64,000 nt of DNA from positions 89,386,363 through 89,450,362 of the forward strand of contig CM061239.1 of the NCBI GenBank assembly GCA_030848705.1. The letters are read 5' to 3'. This document shows positions 45,384 to 57,066 of the stretch, in pieces. The notes under the pieces are model-generated. The model was not told where the DNA came from. It saw nothing but the letters and a program-made list of their open reading frames with translations, and did no database searches. The DNA comes from Heracleum sosnowskyi (taxonomy: Eukaryota > Streptophyta > Magnoliopsida > Apiales > Apiaceae). The position numbers and the translations under genes are program-made. Position 1 is the stretch's first letter. The number at the start of each line of letters is the position of its first letter.

Positions 45384-45585
45384 TAAATAAATAAATCTTG
45401 TATGATTACGCAGCTGCAAAGAATCGAACCCTCGATGAAGCTATTGAATTTAAAATAAATAAATAAATCTTGTATAATTACGTAGTTGTAAGGAATCGAA
45501 CCTTGGATGAAGCTAAAGAATTTTAAGTAAATAAATATTGTATAATTATGTAGTTGCGAGAAATCGAACCCGGATTAAGTGATAA
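45384..45585. repeat. Three tandem units of about 70 bp with an RNA polymerase III B-box-like core
   Basis: Units start near 45384, 45456 and 45524 (spacing 72 and 68 bp). Each contains a variant of TTGTATAATTACGTAGTTG followed by AATCGAACCC. On the - strand that core reads GGGTTCGATT, close to the tRNA/SINE B-box consensus. No A box was identified. Confidence 0.55.
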
Positions 45586-45652
45586 CCAAATTTGATACTT
45601 TAGTACCTTAGTACCGCGCGTCATTTTTACATCGTTTTGCTTATTAATAAAG

Positions 45653-46948
45653 GAGTAAAGTGCAGTTTGTGTACTTATACTTTGGGTGTCAGAGCACTTG
45701 GGATACTAGAATTCTAAAACTAGCACTTGTTACAATGTGTGTATCGCCGTCAAATTTGGCTAACTCCGTTAGTTTTTTGAAGGGTATTTCAGTCTTTTCA
45801 GCTTGCAATGGATATAATGCACCCAATTAAATCTCTAATTTAGTTTAATGAACCCTAATTGCAATATGGTCATTTTTTTAAACTCTAAACTTACAATTAG
45901 GTGAGAATTGAGAGGGTTTGAAGAGTGTTGATGTGAGTGACAGTGAGACGAAGGTTGATGAGGCTGTTGATGAGGGGAATGTAGTGGAAAAGGATGGTGT
46001 GGAGGTGAAGGTCGAAGGGGCTAGTAGTGAAGTGAGTAATGAGAAGTCGGAATTGAAAGTGGATGAGAATGTGTCTGTGAAGGGGGTAAATGTCTCGATT
46101 GTGCCTGCTCGGACTTTGTCGAGAGAGGATGAATATCTTGAATGTGATGAGATTGATGATGTTGAAGGGAATGATGAGAAGAAAGTTCTCATGGTGAGAG
46201 TGCAAGTAAGGCTGATACAAAGAAGAGATTGAGTGTTGCCGAAGTTGTTGTTGATGATGATTTGAGTTGGAATATTGAAGATGATGATGAGCCTGAGAAA
46301 GCCAGTGCTAAGTAAATAGCAAGACTGCATTTGTCTGATTTGTTATAGTGTTTATTCTATTCGTTCTGTGAACACATGTTTCTTACTATTTTGTGGTTTT
46401 TTGATCGAGTTCTTGATAGCATCTGGGGACGTTTAATGGTAAAGTCGTATATCATTGTAACATTAGAGAAGACAATTGTGCTTATAATAAAGTGCATCTT
46501 TATTCATACCTATGTACTGTTGGCTTTTGTGTGTAAAGTCAGTTTAATATTAAAAATAGTATGTTTGAGAATTAGCGATTGTGAAGATAGAAGTAAACAT
46601 GGAATAACATTGGTTGATAATGTTTTGAACGCAATATGTATAAAGTTATTATGTAGTCCCAGATATATGCTTCTGGTTTTGCTATGTTACAAGGCAACCC
46701 CCTTTGCTTTGATCTTTGGGTTATAAGTCTGGAAGCACCGAGACACCAATTTGTATAAAATGTTCTAATTATACTGTTTTTAAGACTGAAATACCCCTGC
46801 CCGAACTAACGGAGTTAGCCAAATTTGACAGTAGTACACACATTGTAAAAAGGTTGGAAATTCTAGTATAACAAGTGCTAGTTTTAGAACTATAATATCC
46901 TAAGTGGTCTGACACCCAAAGTGTAAGTACACAAAGTGCACTTTACTC
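45653..46948. mobile_element. Pack-MULE (Mutator-like element carrying a gene fragment)
   Basis: Terminal inverted repeats of about 145-165 bp (45653-45797 and 46782-46948, starting GAGTAAAGTGCA) are flanked by a perfect 9-bp direct repeat, TTAATAAAG (45644-45652 and 46949-46957). Long TIRs and a 9-bp duplication are the signature of Mutator-like elements. The 1-kb interior has no transposase but carries coding-like sequence of a host gene (45918-46315), so it is of Pack-MULE type. Confidence 0.88.
45918..46315 (+). pseudogene. Captured gene fragment, probably the C-terminus of a BSD-domain-type protein
   Basis: An acidic open stretch (VDVSDSETKVDEAVDEGNVV, then SREDEYLECDEIDDVEGNDE) is followed, after a one-base shift near 46185, by a second stretch ending DDDLSWNIEDDDEPEKASAK and a TAA at 46313. 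The LSW-[DN]-IEDDDEP ending resembles the C-terminus of plant BSD-domain proteins, recalled from the family and not checked by search. The BSD domain itself is absent. The fragment sits centrally between the TIRs, with UTR-like sequence after the stop. The frameshift argues against a functional product. Confidence 0.55.
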
Positions 46949-46957
46949 TTAATAAAG

Positions 46958-47704
46958 AGTATAGATAGTAAAGCGCAACTATGCCATAGAGACTGAGAGA
47001 CACACAGACATACATGCCCAAATTTAACTTCTATCACTCTTAAGAGCATATGCAACTATTTCATCAATAAGACGGTGTTCATCCCTACAAGTTCAATTCT
47101 GAAGCAAATACAAATAACATTGAGATTTTAAATCACAATTAATTAAAACGTTACTGACCATATCTGTGCACCTACTTTGAATTCCAGTTGGCTTTATAAA
47201 CATCATGAAATATGTTCTAAATTCTAAAATCTTCATTTTAGAAAAAACAATGATCATCCGACATCACGATTAAAAATGCAACAACACACATATGCAAAGT
47301 ACCAGAAATTTAAAATGTGAGTGAAACATGACTTGATGCATTTTTCAATGAACTTGCAGTACATTAGTGCGTGAATTTATGTGCAGAAAGAGAGCACCAA
47401 AGGAATATAATTTAATTAACCTAGAACAAAAAAGCATTACCTTTCATCATATTTCTCAAGTATTGTTGATGTAGGCTCAAGGAATCCTATGTCTTTATAT
47501 TCTTTGTGAATGGTAGAGGTAAATTGGTCTTTCGGGATATTCCTTAAAAGTTCTTAGTTTGACATTGCTAATGTAATGGATTAGAGTTCAAAAAAAAAAA
47601 TGAAATGTCTGGACAGAATTATAGTATCACACATGCAAATTCAGTTTAGAAAATCGACGCAGGTGCTGAGCCTAGGACCGACTCAAGGAGGTTTATTTTA
47701 AAAA
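46958..47704. other. Spacer, no gene recognised
   Basis: AT-rich with no reading frame of note. It runs up to the 5-bp target duplication AAACT of the following copia element. Confidence 0.45.
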
Positions 47705-47709
47705 AAAAC

Positions 47710-47977
47710 TTGTTACAATTTAGTTTTAGATGAACAAAGAGCAGAGATGAAGAAATGAACATGAAGAAAGAGAAAAGTTGTATATTGATTTGTTCTCAAT
47801 TGTTTATATACAAGCTAGTTTGAACTAACTAGTTGGAGGGAAAAAATCTAACTAACTTTCTAACTGACAGCTTAACTTTCTAACTGACAGCTGTAAAATA
47901 GATTTCTATTTTCTATTTTCTAATTATCCGAAAATAAATAAGTTGAAATATTTGTATAAATATGCATACTATCAATA
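47710..47977 (-). repeat. 3' LTR of the family C element
   Basis: On the - strand the LTR begins TATTGATAGTATG and ends TTGTAACA; the PPT (GAGGGGGGA) precedes it at 47978-47986. It carries a duplicated phrase, CTTTCTAACTGACAG, that the other LTR lacks, which explains most of the length difference. Confidence 0.8.
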
Positions 47978-47999
47978 TCCCCCCTCAAGTTAGGAGGTA

Positions 48000-50208
48000 T
48001 ATAAGGATCATATAATCCTAACTTGGAGCTTAGAATCTGCATCTGTGAAGAAGGTAAAATCTTTGTTAGAATGTCTGCCAATTGATGCTTGGTAGGGAGA
48101 CAAGAAAGCTATAGAAGACCTTCAAGAACCTTATCACGGGTAAAGTGACAATCGATATTGATGTGTTTGGTCCTTTCGTGAAAGACTGGGTTCTTTGCAA
48201 TATGTATTGCAGATTGGTTATCACAATGCAATGTAACTGGTTGAAGATTAGACACACCAAGCTCACCCAATAATTGAACAACCCAAGTAACCTCAGATGC
48301 TGCTGCTGCCATATCACAGTATTCAGCCTCAGAACTTGAACATGAGACAGTGGTTTGCTTCTTTGACTTCCAAGTAATAGGAGAGCCACCAAGTAAAAGT
48401 ACATAACCAGTTACAGACCTCCTAGTGTCTGGGCATGAAGCCCAGTCAGAATCAGAAAAAGCATGTAAAGTCAAATTGTTTGGACCCTGGAGCTTGATGC
48501 CCTATCCTGCTGTGGAAGCAATGTACCTTAGAGTATGATGTAAGGCCTGTATATGAGAAGACCGAGGTGCTTGCATAAACTGGCTCAAACACTGGACAGT
48601 GTAAATAAGATCATGCCATGTGTTTGTTAAAAAATTTAACTTCCCAACAAGAGATCTATAAGCTTCAGGATCATCAAGTAAAGAACCTTCAGTGGCATGT
48701 AATTTAAGGTTTAAAGGCAAATATGTGACTGCTCTTTTAGAAACATCCATTGTACAACCCTGAAGTAATTCTTTGGTAAACTTGTTTTGACTCATAACAA
48801 TCCCATCATCAAGATAAGTGATCTCTTTACCAAGAAAATAGTGCAATACGCCAAGATCTTTAATGCTGAACCTAGCATGTAAATCAGCCTTTATTGATTC
48901 AATATGAGAAAGACAACTCCCAGTGATAATAATATCATCTACATAGACTGCCATAATTGTAATATCATATCCAGCCTTGTAAATGAACAAGCTATAATCA
49001 CTCTTAGATTGTTGAAAACCTTGTTGTAGTAATGTAGTAGTCAACTTATCAAACCATTATCTAGAAGCTTGACGAAGACCATATAAAGACTTTCTTAAAC
49101 GACATACCAGATTCAAAGGATTAACAATACCTTCCGGAACTTTCATGTAGACCTCTTCATTCAAATCTCCATATAAAAATGCATTGTTCACATCAAGTTC
49201 ATAAAGCTTCCATTTTCTACTAGCAGCTAATGTTGCCCAGTAAATAACAATTGTAGAAGGGGGGTTGAATACAATTGTATAAGATTCTTGACTTTATATA
49301 ACACAAATATGAAAGATCAATAACAATAACAATAACAGCTTTATTAACTTTGATATAAAACTGTTACAAACTCTCTTAAGAAATTCTGATGTTCTTAAGA
49401 GCTGCTAGCTTACAAAAACTCTCTCAAGAAATTCTGTTCTTAAGAGCTTCTCTTCGATTATGTTCTCTCTCGAATGAATAATTCTCTCTCTTTGATGAGT
49501 ACATAAATCGAAACCAAAACTGTGTTTATATAGTGCACACAGCTTCTCTATCAATAACAAGATAAGTCCTAATCATAACAAAGATAGAAACATATCTTTA
49601 ATCGATAGCTGCATTCTACAAACCAGGAACAAATAGAATAAACTTCCATGTTTATCTAGACTCCAAATATAACTCGAAGTAGGAATCCTGATCAGCTTCA
49701 AGTCCTGATGATCAAACCTGATCATAGTCTGAGTAGGAATCCTGATGATCAATAAGATACTGACGCTTGATTAAATACTGATGACCATGCAATACTGATG
49801 ACGTCAGCAATCCTGATCAGTTGAGTCTAGCTTCTGACGATCATTGAATTCTGATCTAACAGCTAAAGAGATCAAACACCTAACTGTGGCCATTTTCACA
49901 ACAGGTGAAAATGTTTCTGCATAGTCAATACCATGTTTTCGATTAAATCCTTTAGCTACCAATTTGGCTTTGCACCTCTCTCAAGAACCATCTGCATTAA
50001 GTTTCACTTTGTATACCCATTTACAGCCAATGGATTTCTTGCCTGGAGGTAAAGAAACTAAGTCCCAAGTTTTATTTTTCTCTAGTGCAGTAATTTCTTT
50101 GTTCATAGCATCAATCCAAACTGAATGTTGTGATGCTTCAAAGTAAGAAGAAGGTTCAGTGATCATTGATTGTTTGGAAAAAAAACATAGTGAGATTCTG
50201 GTAAGCAA
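48000..50208 (-). pseudogene. Reverse transcriptase and RNase H of the family C element, disrupted
   Basis: RT starts near 50150 (WIDAMNKEITALEKNKTWDL), continues past the inserted LTR (ASRKWKL, then ELDVNNAFLYGDLNEEVYM), and has the YVDDIIITG box at about 48930. RNase H follows with FSDSDWASC, SSSEAEY and LHCDNQSAIHIAKN. Stops lie at 49057-49059, just after LRQASR, and at 48502-48504, before the RNase H. No functional polyprotein is possible. Confidence 0.85.
49250..49861 (-). mobile_element. Solo LTR inserted in the RT region
   Basis: About 610 bp unrelated to copia coding sequence interrupt the RT frame between the segments encoding VRCLISLA and ASRKWKL. On the - strand it starts TGTTAGATCAG and ends CCCCCCTTCTACA, which is LTR-like. 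TAACA occurs at both edges (49245-49249 and 49857-49861) and may be the target duplication, so exact ends are uncertain. It is filled with CTGATGATCA/CTGATCAG-type motifs (49680-49860). No internal region remains. Confidence 0.6.
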
Positions 50209-50381
50209 GTGCTATCCAGAAGGTTGAACCAATGTTTGAAAGGGAAATGATGAACAAAGGCCATATTACAGTAATAATCAGTGAGATACGAATGTTGATG
50301 TCTAGTTCTGTTAGACTTTTTAGGGAGTGAAGAAGATTCAGAAGATGTAGGATGTGTATGATTCTGACTAAGAGAAGAAGA

Positions 50382-51890
50382 TTATGGTAAGTGAGTGTCA
50401 TCCATGGAAGAACAATCAGCAACAGGTGAAGTAATTTTGGGAAGAAAGGCAGTGGTAAGAAACTGAGTAGGAGATGAATTAGAGATGATGTGAAAAAGAA
50501 AATTAGATTCATGAAAGACTACATCTCTTGAGACGGATAAGCTATTAGTTTGAAGATTATAAACTTTATAGCCCTTTTGAGTATCGGTGTACCCTAAAAA
50601 GACAGAAAGAAAAACTCTGAAGTCAAACTTGTGTCTATTAACCTTAACAGTAGACACATAACAAAGACATCCATATAATTTCAGATGATCAAGAGAAGGT
50701 TCAGAATTATACAACTTAAAATATGAAGATTGATTACCTAATACTTGAAGAGGCATTCTATTAATCAAGTATGTAGCACAAAGCACTGAATCACCCCAAA
50801 ATCTAGAAGGTAAATTGGCCTGAAAAGAAAGAGATCTTGCAGTTTCTAACAGATGTCTGTGCTTTCTCTCCACAACACCATTTTGTTGTGGAGTATAAAC
50901 ACAGCTTGTTTGATGAAGTATACCCCTAGATTTGTATAACTTATCAATCAACCCAACACTCAGTTCCAAAGAATTATCAGATCGAATGCATAAAACACTG
51001 GTATGAAATTGATTACCAACAAATGTCAAGAAATTGTAAAGAACAGAATATACCTCAGATTTGTGTTTAAGCAAATGTACCCAAGTGAAACGAGTAAAGT
51101 CATCCACAATAGTAAGAAACTGCGTACAACCAGTAATATATTTGGTCTTGTATGGACCCCATACATCAATATGCAACAGTTCAAAAGCTTTTGCAGTCTT
51201 TATATGACTAGAAGGAAAAGATTGTCTCACTTGATTTTCTGCAGGACAGACTTGACAAATTGTATTATCTAAACAGTCTTGAATATCCTTGACAGGAAAC
51301 AAAAACTTGAGTTTACTGATTGGCAAATGACCCAGCCGTAAATGCCATAGTCTAATATCTTTAGTGTTTTGAGAAACAACAGAATTGCAACATTTGACTT
51401 GTAGTTGATGTTGATTAGAAGCAGAGACAGAAGGATATGGTACACAGTAGAGACCACATGTCAGCTCACCAAGAAGAATCTGAGGCCTTTTCAGAGAATG
51501 GCCCTGAATAAAACATTGATGATTAGAAAAACTAACATGACAGGACATATTAGCACAAAGTTTTGTCACAGAAATGAGGTTGAAGTGAAATTGTGGCACA
51601 TGTAAGACTTTGTGTAGAGTGATGTCATCATTTAGTCTTACTGTCCCTATATGAGCTACTTTCACTCTAGATTCATCAGGTATAGTTATAAAACTATTCT
51701 TGTCAGTAACAATTTCATAGGTTGCAAAATTTTCCAGATGTGGACAAATATGATCAGTTGATCCACTGTCTATAATCCATTGGTGTGACATACCAGAAAA
51801 CATGCAAAAATTACCTGCTAATAGTGTATGCTTAGTTTTACCACCAGAATCTGTATCTCCCTCAATGTGCTGTGGATGAAGCATTTTCAA
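50382..51890 (-). pseudogene. Protease and integrase part of the family C polyprotein
   Basis: 502 open codons on the - strand: protease motif WIIDSGSTDHICPH (about residue 34), GAG-pre-integrase LWHLRLGHLPISK with CQVCP, and integrase D (LLHIDVWGP), D (CIRSDNSLEL) and E (VVERKHRHLLETAR). The catalytic residues are present, but frameshifts at either side separate it from gag and RT. Confidence 0.85.
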
Positions 51891-51899
51891 AAAATAGTT

Positions 51900-52911
51900 A
51901 TTTGATCCACAGTGACAATATCACTGCTATCTGACTTGTCTGGAACATGATCCTCTATAGATTTTTCTTCAGAATCCTGTTGAGCAAAAGCTGCCACTCT
52001 TTTATGTTGTTGCTTAGCTTGAAATCCAGGTGGATAACCATGGAGTTTGAAACACCTTTCAATGCTATAACCAGGAATTTTGAAATGATTACAAAAGTAC
52101 TTAGAAGCAGTCTTGGAAAAAACCTTTGAGTTATCTGTGGTTTGCTTGAAATAAGAACCGGAACCAGCATTAATAGGATAAGATTTCTATCCTGAAGCTT
52201 GTGAATTATAAGAATTTCTTCTTTTATCAGCATAGAAAGCCATGGAATCAACTGTTTGAGAGTTAACAAAAGAGATCTCCTTATGCCTATCTTTTTGTGC
52301 AAACATTCTGTATATCTGAAATAAGCTAGGCAAGGGATTCATCATCAAAACATTCCCTCTCACAATAGAAAACTGATCAGATAGTTTCATCATGAATTGT
52401 AAAACTCTTTACTCTTGTTTCCAAAGCACCAGCCTCTGAGACAAATTGCAAGTACATTTGTTACAAGTACAATAAGGTAAAGGATTTGCATCATTCAAAC
52501 CATCCCAAATAGTCTTAATTTTGGTAAAAAAAACTCAGAAACAGAATCATTGTGTTAATTTGTATCCAACAATTGATGTTCAAGTGAATAGATTTGAGCC
52601 ATGGATGTAAATCCATATCTATCTTCAAGATCAGTCCAGATATCCTTAGCAGTGTATAAAAATAACACACTCTTTGCAATGACTTTATCCATATTAAAGA
52701 GTAAGCAAGAAATGACTAAATTGTTACATCTCTCCCAACACTTATACCCAACAGAAGTTACAGATGGGACTGGTATCGATCCATCAACAAAGCCTAGTTT
52801 GTTCTTAGCAGATAAAGCCATAACTGAATGTAGATTGAGTAGTGATTTGTAGATTGAGTGAAAAGAACTCAGAATGAACAAAAAATTTCGTTGAGGAAAA
52901 AGAACAAACAC
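51900..52911 (-). pseudogene. gag of the family C element, disrupted
   Basis: From right to left, MALSAKNKLGFVDGSIP and IWTDLEDRYGFTSMAQIYSL are typical copia gag phrases. Then, after stops and frameshifts near 52550 and 52390, comes the CFKLHGYPPGF motif at about 52015-52047. Broken into at least three frames. Confidence 0.75.
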
Positions 52912-53322
52912 TTTGTGTGCGAATAAAGAAAAATCAACAAAATCAGAAATCAGGTATCTGATGAAGCCAAGAAATCAGTTATCACAATGAATTATAAAGT
53001 ATTGCAACGATGAGAACACAAACAAACTCAGAGATTCACAATTGAAGCATTTCGCAAGTTGTTACAGAGAGATTTAAAATGAGTATATAAAACTAATCAC
53101 AAATCGGTAGAGAAGAAGATGAATTCATGTCTCTTCAAGCAGTATGCATACGATTTCGATGAATATTTTCAGTTATACAATCAGATTAAGCACAAATTAA
53201 ACACAAGATATATGTATTTGTATAGTGTGGAAATCAGAAACGTAACACCTGATGTTTAGCAATGATGATCTATACAGAGAAGATGATCAGAAGAGATATA
53301 TGCCATTAAAGCTTCATTGCAA

Positions 53323-53334
53323 GCTCTGATACCA
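53323..53334 (-). other. Primer binding site of the family C element
   Basis: On the - strand TGGTATCAGAGC directly follows the TGTAACA end of the 5' LTR. Initiator tRNA-Met type. Confidence 0.8.
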
Positions 53335-53573
53335 TGTTACAATTTAGTTTTAGATGAACAAAGATGAAGAAATGAACATGAATAAAGAGTAAAGTTGTAT
53401 ATTGATTTGTTCTCAATTGTTTATATACAAACTAGTTTGAACTAACTAGTTGGAGGGAAAAAATCTAACTAACTTTATACTGACAACTGTAAAATAGATT
53501 TCTATTTTCTATTTTCTAATTATCCGAAAATAATTAAATTGAAATATTTGTATCAATATGCATACTATTAATA
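53335..53573 (-). repeat. 5' LTR of the family C element
   Basis: Matches 47710-47977 with several substitutions and small deletions. It is followed by the AAACT target duplication at 53574-53578. Confidence 0.8.
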
Positions 53574-53578
53574 AAACT

Positions 53579-55784
53579 CATTCAAACAAGTGACAAGTCT
53601 CAGCCCAAGGAGGTTCATTTTAAAGAGATTCTATATAAGAAGTCAAAGCTCAAGGAGGCAGTCAAAAGGGGCTCAGACTAAGGAGGCTATGCACAAGTAC
53701 TATCGTAATAAAACTCGGCCCAAGAATACGTGCATGGCTTAACAAAAATATAGGCACAACCCAACATCGAAGGGAAGCAAAAAATACTCGATAGAATATA
53801 CATCAAATACACATGTAGAAAAGGGATATTCAGCGTAATACATATATTTTAATTGGATATCTAAACATAACACGCATTCTCGGTTTGGTATCCTGTTCAA
53901 CTCTCAAAACACACACATACATACATCTCCTCAGCTTCTTTTTCTTCAATGAACTAAATACACTCGAGGATCCTACAACACCACCATGAAAGCTTATGTG
54001 TTAATTGTATGTATATATATGAAATTGGATGAAATTGTTTGGTGGGAAGCAATCGAAGAAGAAGAAAAAAAGTAAATAAGTGAGAAGATGAGTAAATAGG
54101 TTAAGCCAATTGATAAAGGGGTAACAAAATGGATAAAGTTAGCCACTTATGCCGTCTATGGGTATTTACATGATTGCCAGTTAGAAAAATGATATTTTTT
54201 TCATTCTTTCATATGTTACATGATTATATATAGATATATTAATCCATAAGGAACCTCTTCATTAAGACATAATTTGCTTCCAGAGAATTAGGTTAGGCGT
54301 TAATAACCTTAAATTAGAATTACGTGAATTTGATCCCTGTATACACGATATGCAGGTAATTTGAGAGGGATCGAAAAATTCAATAATAAAAAATTCTTTA
54401 TAGCTCAACCTTAATTACACACAAAAACCCTAAATTAAACATCAATACAATTTAACCAATCTACGAATCCAAACTTAAGGTTTTAACTTTTAACCCTAAC
54501 AAAAGTTAGCCTTAACATTTGCATCATTTGTGTAAAATGTATAGAATCACCATTACAACTGAGCTTTATACAAACCTTTAACTATGGTTCAAACAACTAC
54601 AACCACACCCATCATCCTCTCATTCACCACTGTTGAAGGAGAGACACTTACATTTTAAACACTCGATTTCAACTTGTGATGGAGGCAAGAGATTTGAGAT
54701 TGTGACAGTCAGGTCAAATTCCAAACTCATTTTTTAAAATTTAGGTTGTTAACAGATGACTTTGGTGAAAACAAATTCGAGGAGGGTTGCTGGAATTGTG
54801 GTGGTGGTTGATGACGACGAACAGTGTAGAACGTGAAGGTTAGGGTTTTTGATTTGGGGGTGGCTGAGATTGTATGTGAGATTTGGTCGCAATTAAGATC
54901 GAATATTGAATTCTCACTTTTTCACAAGCTTTCATCGTTCCATACAATGTGCCTACATACCCTATTTATAGGGATCAAGCCAAACGTAATTCTCGGGGAA
55001 CAGGTAACTGATATGGGTTAGTTTTTATTCTTTTAGGAAGGCCCATAAAATTGGGGTCACCGCCTTTAATGAATCATTATGGGCTTATTAACTCAACTAT
55101 TTTCTCGGAGTGTGACAGTCAAGTTATTGACCCGAGATTATCAAAGTCAACACTTCCCTGGATCCACAAAGAAATATAGTTAGTTAGAGGGCCAACCTTT
55201 TGATCACTAGAGGGTGATACCCTTCGACCCCCTAGTAGAGAATGTCCACTAGCCTGGGTGGGGTTGAATTCTTTTCCATAGCATCGATAATTGGTATAAA
55301 AGTAGATAATATGGGCATGACCCACAAATCTATATGACTTCTCCAATTAAGGTAAGGAGAATTTTCCCTCACCTTTAGGAGATACATGCGACTGATGTGC
55401 TAAAAATAAATATTTTAAATTGCAAGTGCACTATTCTATCGTTTTAATATTTGAGATATCGATCCACAGAGATTATATATTTTTCGCGTTTCCTTAACTT
55501 TTAATTTAGGCGAACTAGACAATTCAATTTTGAGATGATTTTTGTTTAATTTAATTTAACAAGAAGATGAGAATTACGACCCAAAAAAATAAAAATAAAA
55601 TAAAATGAACTAAATTATCAACAAGCGCACGATTAATGCAGCAACCAGGATTTGGTTTCACAAAACTAAAACAAAACGAAACTAATGATACTAGTAATTC
55701 AAATGGATGAGCGAAAGCATACCAATAATAAAAAAACATAAAAATTATCTAAGTGCAAATGATGGGTAATGATTACATATTATA
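53579..55784. other. Gene-free stretch with short scattered repeats
   Basis: At 53590-53720, and also before the copia element at 47660-47700, the phrase CTCAAGGAGG or CCAAGGAGG recurs, so the copia element landed in this repeat. The rest (54-55.8 kb) is AT-rich with no convincing reading frame. A denser patch at 55.1-55.4 kb was not identified. Confidence 0.4.
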
Positions 55785-57066
55785 ACAGAATCTCGATAAA
55801 TGAATACACTTGGGACTAGGGCTGAGCAGAACCGAACCAGAACCGAAAAACCGAACCGAACCGTGTAATTTCGGTTCGGTTCGGTTCCCATTTTCTGAAA
55901 TTTCGGTTTTTTCGGTTCGGACCGAATAGACCGAAATAAATTTCGGTTCGGTTCGGTTCTTTTTAAAAAAATTCGGTTAGAACCGAATAGACCGAATATT
56001 TTATTATATATTTTATATATATTAATTTTATATGTATAGTCTAATGCATGTATTATCGGTAGTTCAATCAGTTTACACAAGTCACGAGTAAACGAGTCAC
56101 GAGTAACACTAAACCCCAGCCTCTGCTAAAATTGTAAATCTGTAATCAAGAATCAAATATTTCAATTAAAGAATCAAGAATCAAAGATTAAAGAACCTGA
56201 TTCTATCGTGCTATATTCGATTCGAAAATCAGAGATTCTAATTTAAAAATCTATTGCTGCTGCTGCTATTTTTAATCAAGAATCAGAGATCAGTGAGGAT
56301 TTAAATTACAAGTTTACAACAAAAAATATAAGGTTTTTTTTATGAATTTCGGTTCTCAAAACCGAACCGAATTAACCGAATTATTTCGGTTCGGTTCCGG
56401 TTCGGTCCAGCACATAATTTCGGTTCGGTTCGGTTCCAGAAAAATATATTATTCGGTTCTCGGTTCTTTCGGTTCGGTCCGGTTCTGGACCGAACCAACC
56501 GAATGCTCAGCCCTACTTGGGACCAAGAAAATATATTTATTTAACGAGATTATTTATTTATCGATTAATGAATATTTTATTTAATTATTGATAAATGAAT
56601 ATTTATTCATTTAGACAATATTTTTATTTTCTTTATTATGATAATGATGTTTATTCGAATGTATCTAGAAGATAATAGTTAAAAAATTAAAATTCTTATT
56701 ATATATTTTGTTCACACTCAATAATATGCATATATAAATTATATGTATAAATTAAGTATAATGTGCTTGTACTATTTTAACATACTTGAGACTGTTCATA
56801 AGATTGTATTTGTAATATAATTAGAGTCTATTAAAATATATATAAATTTGTGAATTTTTTTGACTAGATGACATATATCATAAAAATATATATTGCTTTA
56901 ATTTTAGTGAATATTCATTTATGTTTACATAGGGCTTTTAAAGATTCCAATAAAATTTATTCATTAATGTATTTACTGAGATTATTCATTTACTCCATTG
57001 TCCCAAGTTGGGACTGGAAAAAATAATTAATTTGATGATGTTATTTATTTATCGAGGTTTTACTGT
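55785..57066. mobile_element. TIR element split by a hAT insertion
   Basis: The left end ACAGAATCTCGATAAATGAA and the complement of the right end (ACAGTAAAACCTCGATAAAT) form imperfect terminal inverted repeats. TTGGGAC and TTATTTATTTATCGA phrases occur inward of each end. Excluding the inserted element it is about 570 bp. The end sequence resembles a common plant repeat with CTCTATAAATTAATA-like ends. The superfamily is unassigned. Confidence 0.4.
55817..56515. mobile_element. Non-autonomous hAT-type element (699 bp)
   Basis: Perfect 12-bp TIR TAGGGCTGAGCA / TGCTCAGCCCTA with a perfect 8-bp target duplication CTTGGGAC (55809-55816 and 56516-56523). The 8-bp duplication and TIR type indicate hAT. 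The interior is dominated by GGTTCGGTTCGG and its complement in sub-terminal arrays (about 55830-56000 and 56345-56500). The reading frames here are products of that repeat. Confidence 0.88.

Larger units (their letters stand above)
47705..53578 (-). mobile_element. Degenerate Ty1-copia element (family C), reverse orientation
   Basis: LTRs of 268 bp (47710-47977) and 239 bp (53335-53573) are flanked by AAACT (47705-47709 and 53574-53578). On the - strand the order is PBS, gag, protease, integrase, RT, RNase H, PPT, so it is a copia element. The pol region has at least two in-frame stops (49057-49059, 48502-48504) and frameshifts, and it is interrupted by a foreign LTR at 49.25-49.86 kb. It is dead. 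It is unrelated at LTR level to the SIRE-like copies. Confidence 0.88.

Noticed and set aside
45384..45585. tRNA genes
   Set aside because: Only a B-box-like decamer is present; no cloverleaf or A box could be drawn.
45918..46315. A complete small acidic protein gene
   Set aside because: It lies between Mutator TIRs, lacks a convincing start and has a frameshift; better explained as a captured gene end.
55745..56584. Reading frames rich in Glu-Pro-Asn-Arg or Phe-Gly-Ser repeats
   Set aside because: They are translations of the GGTTCGG array in the hAT element.
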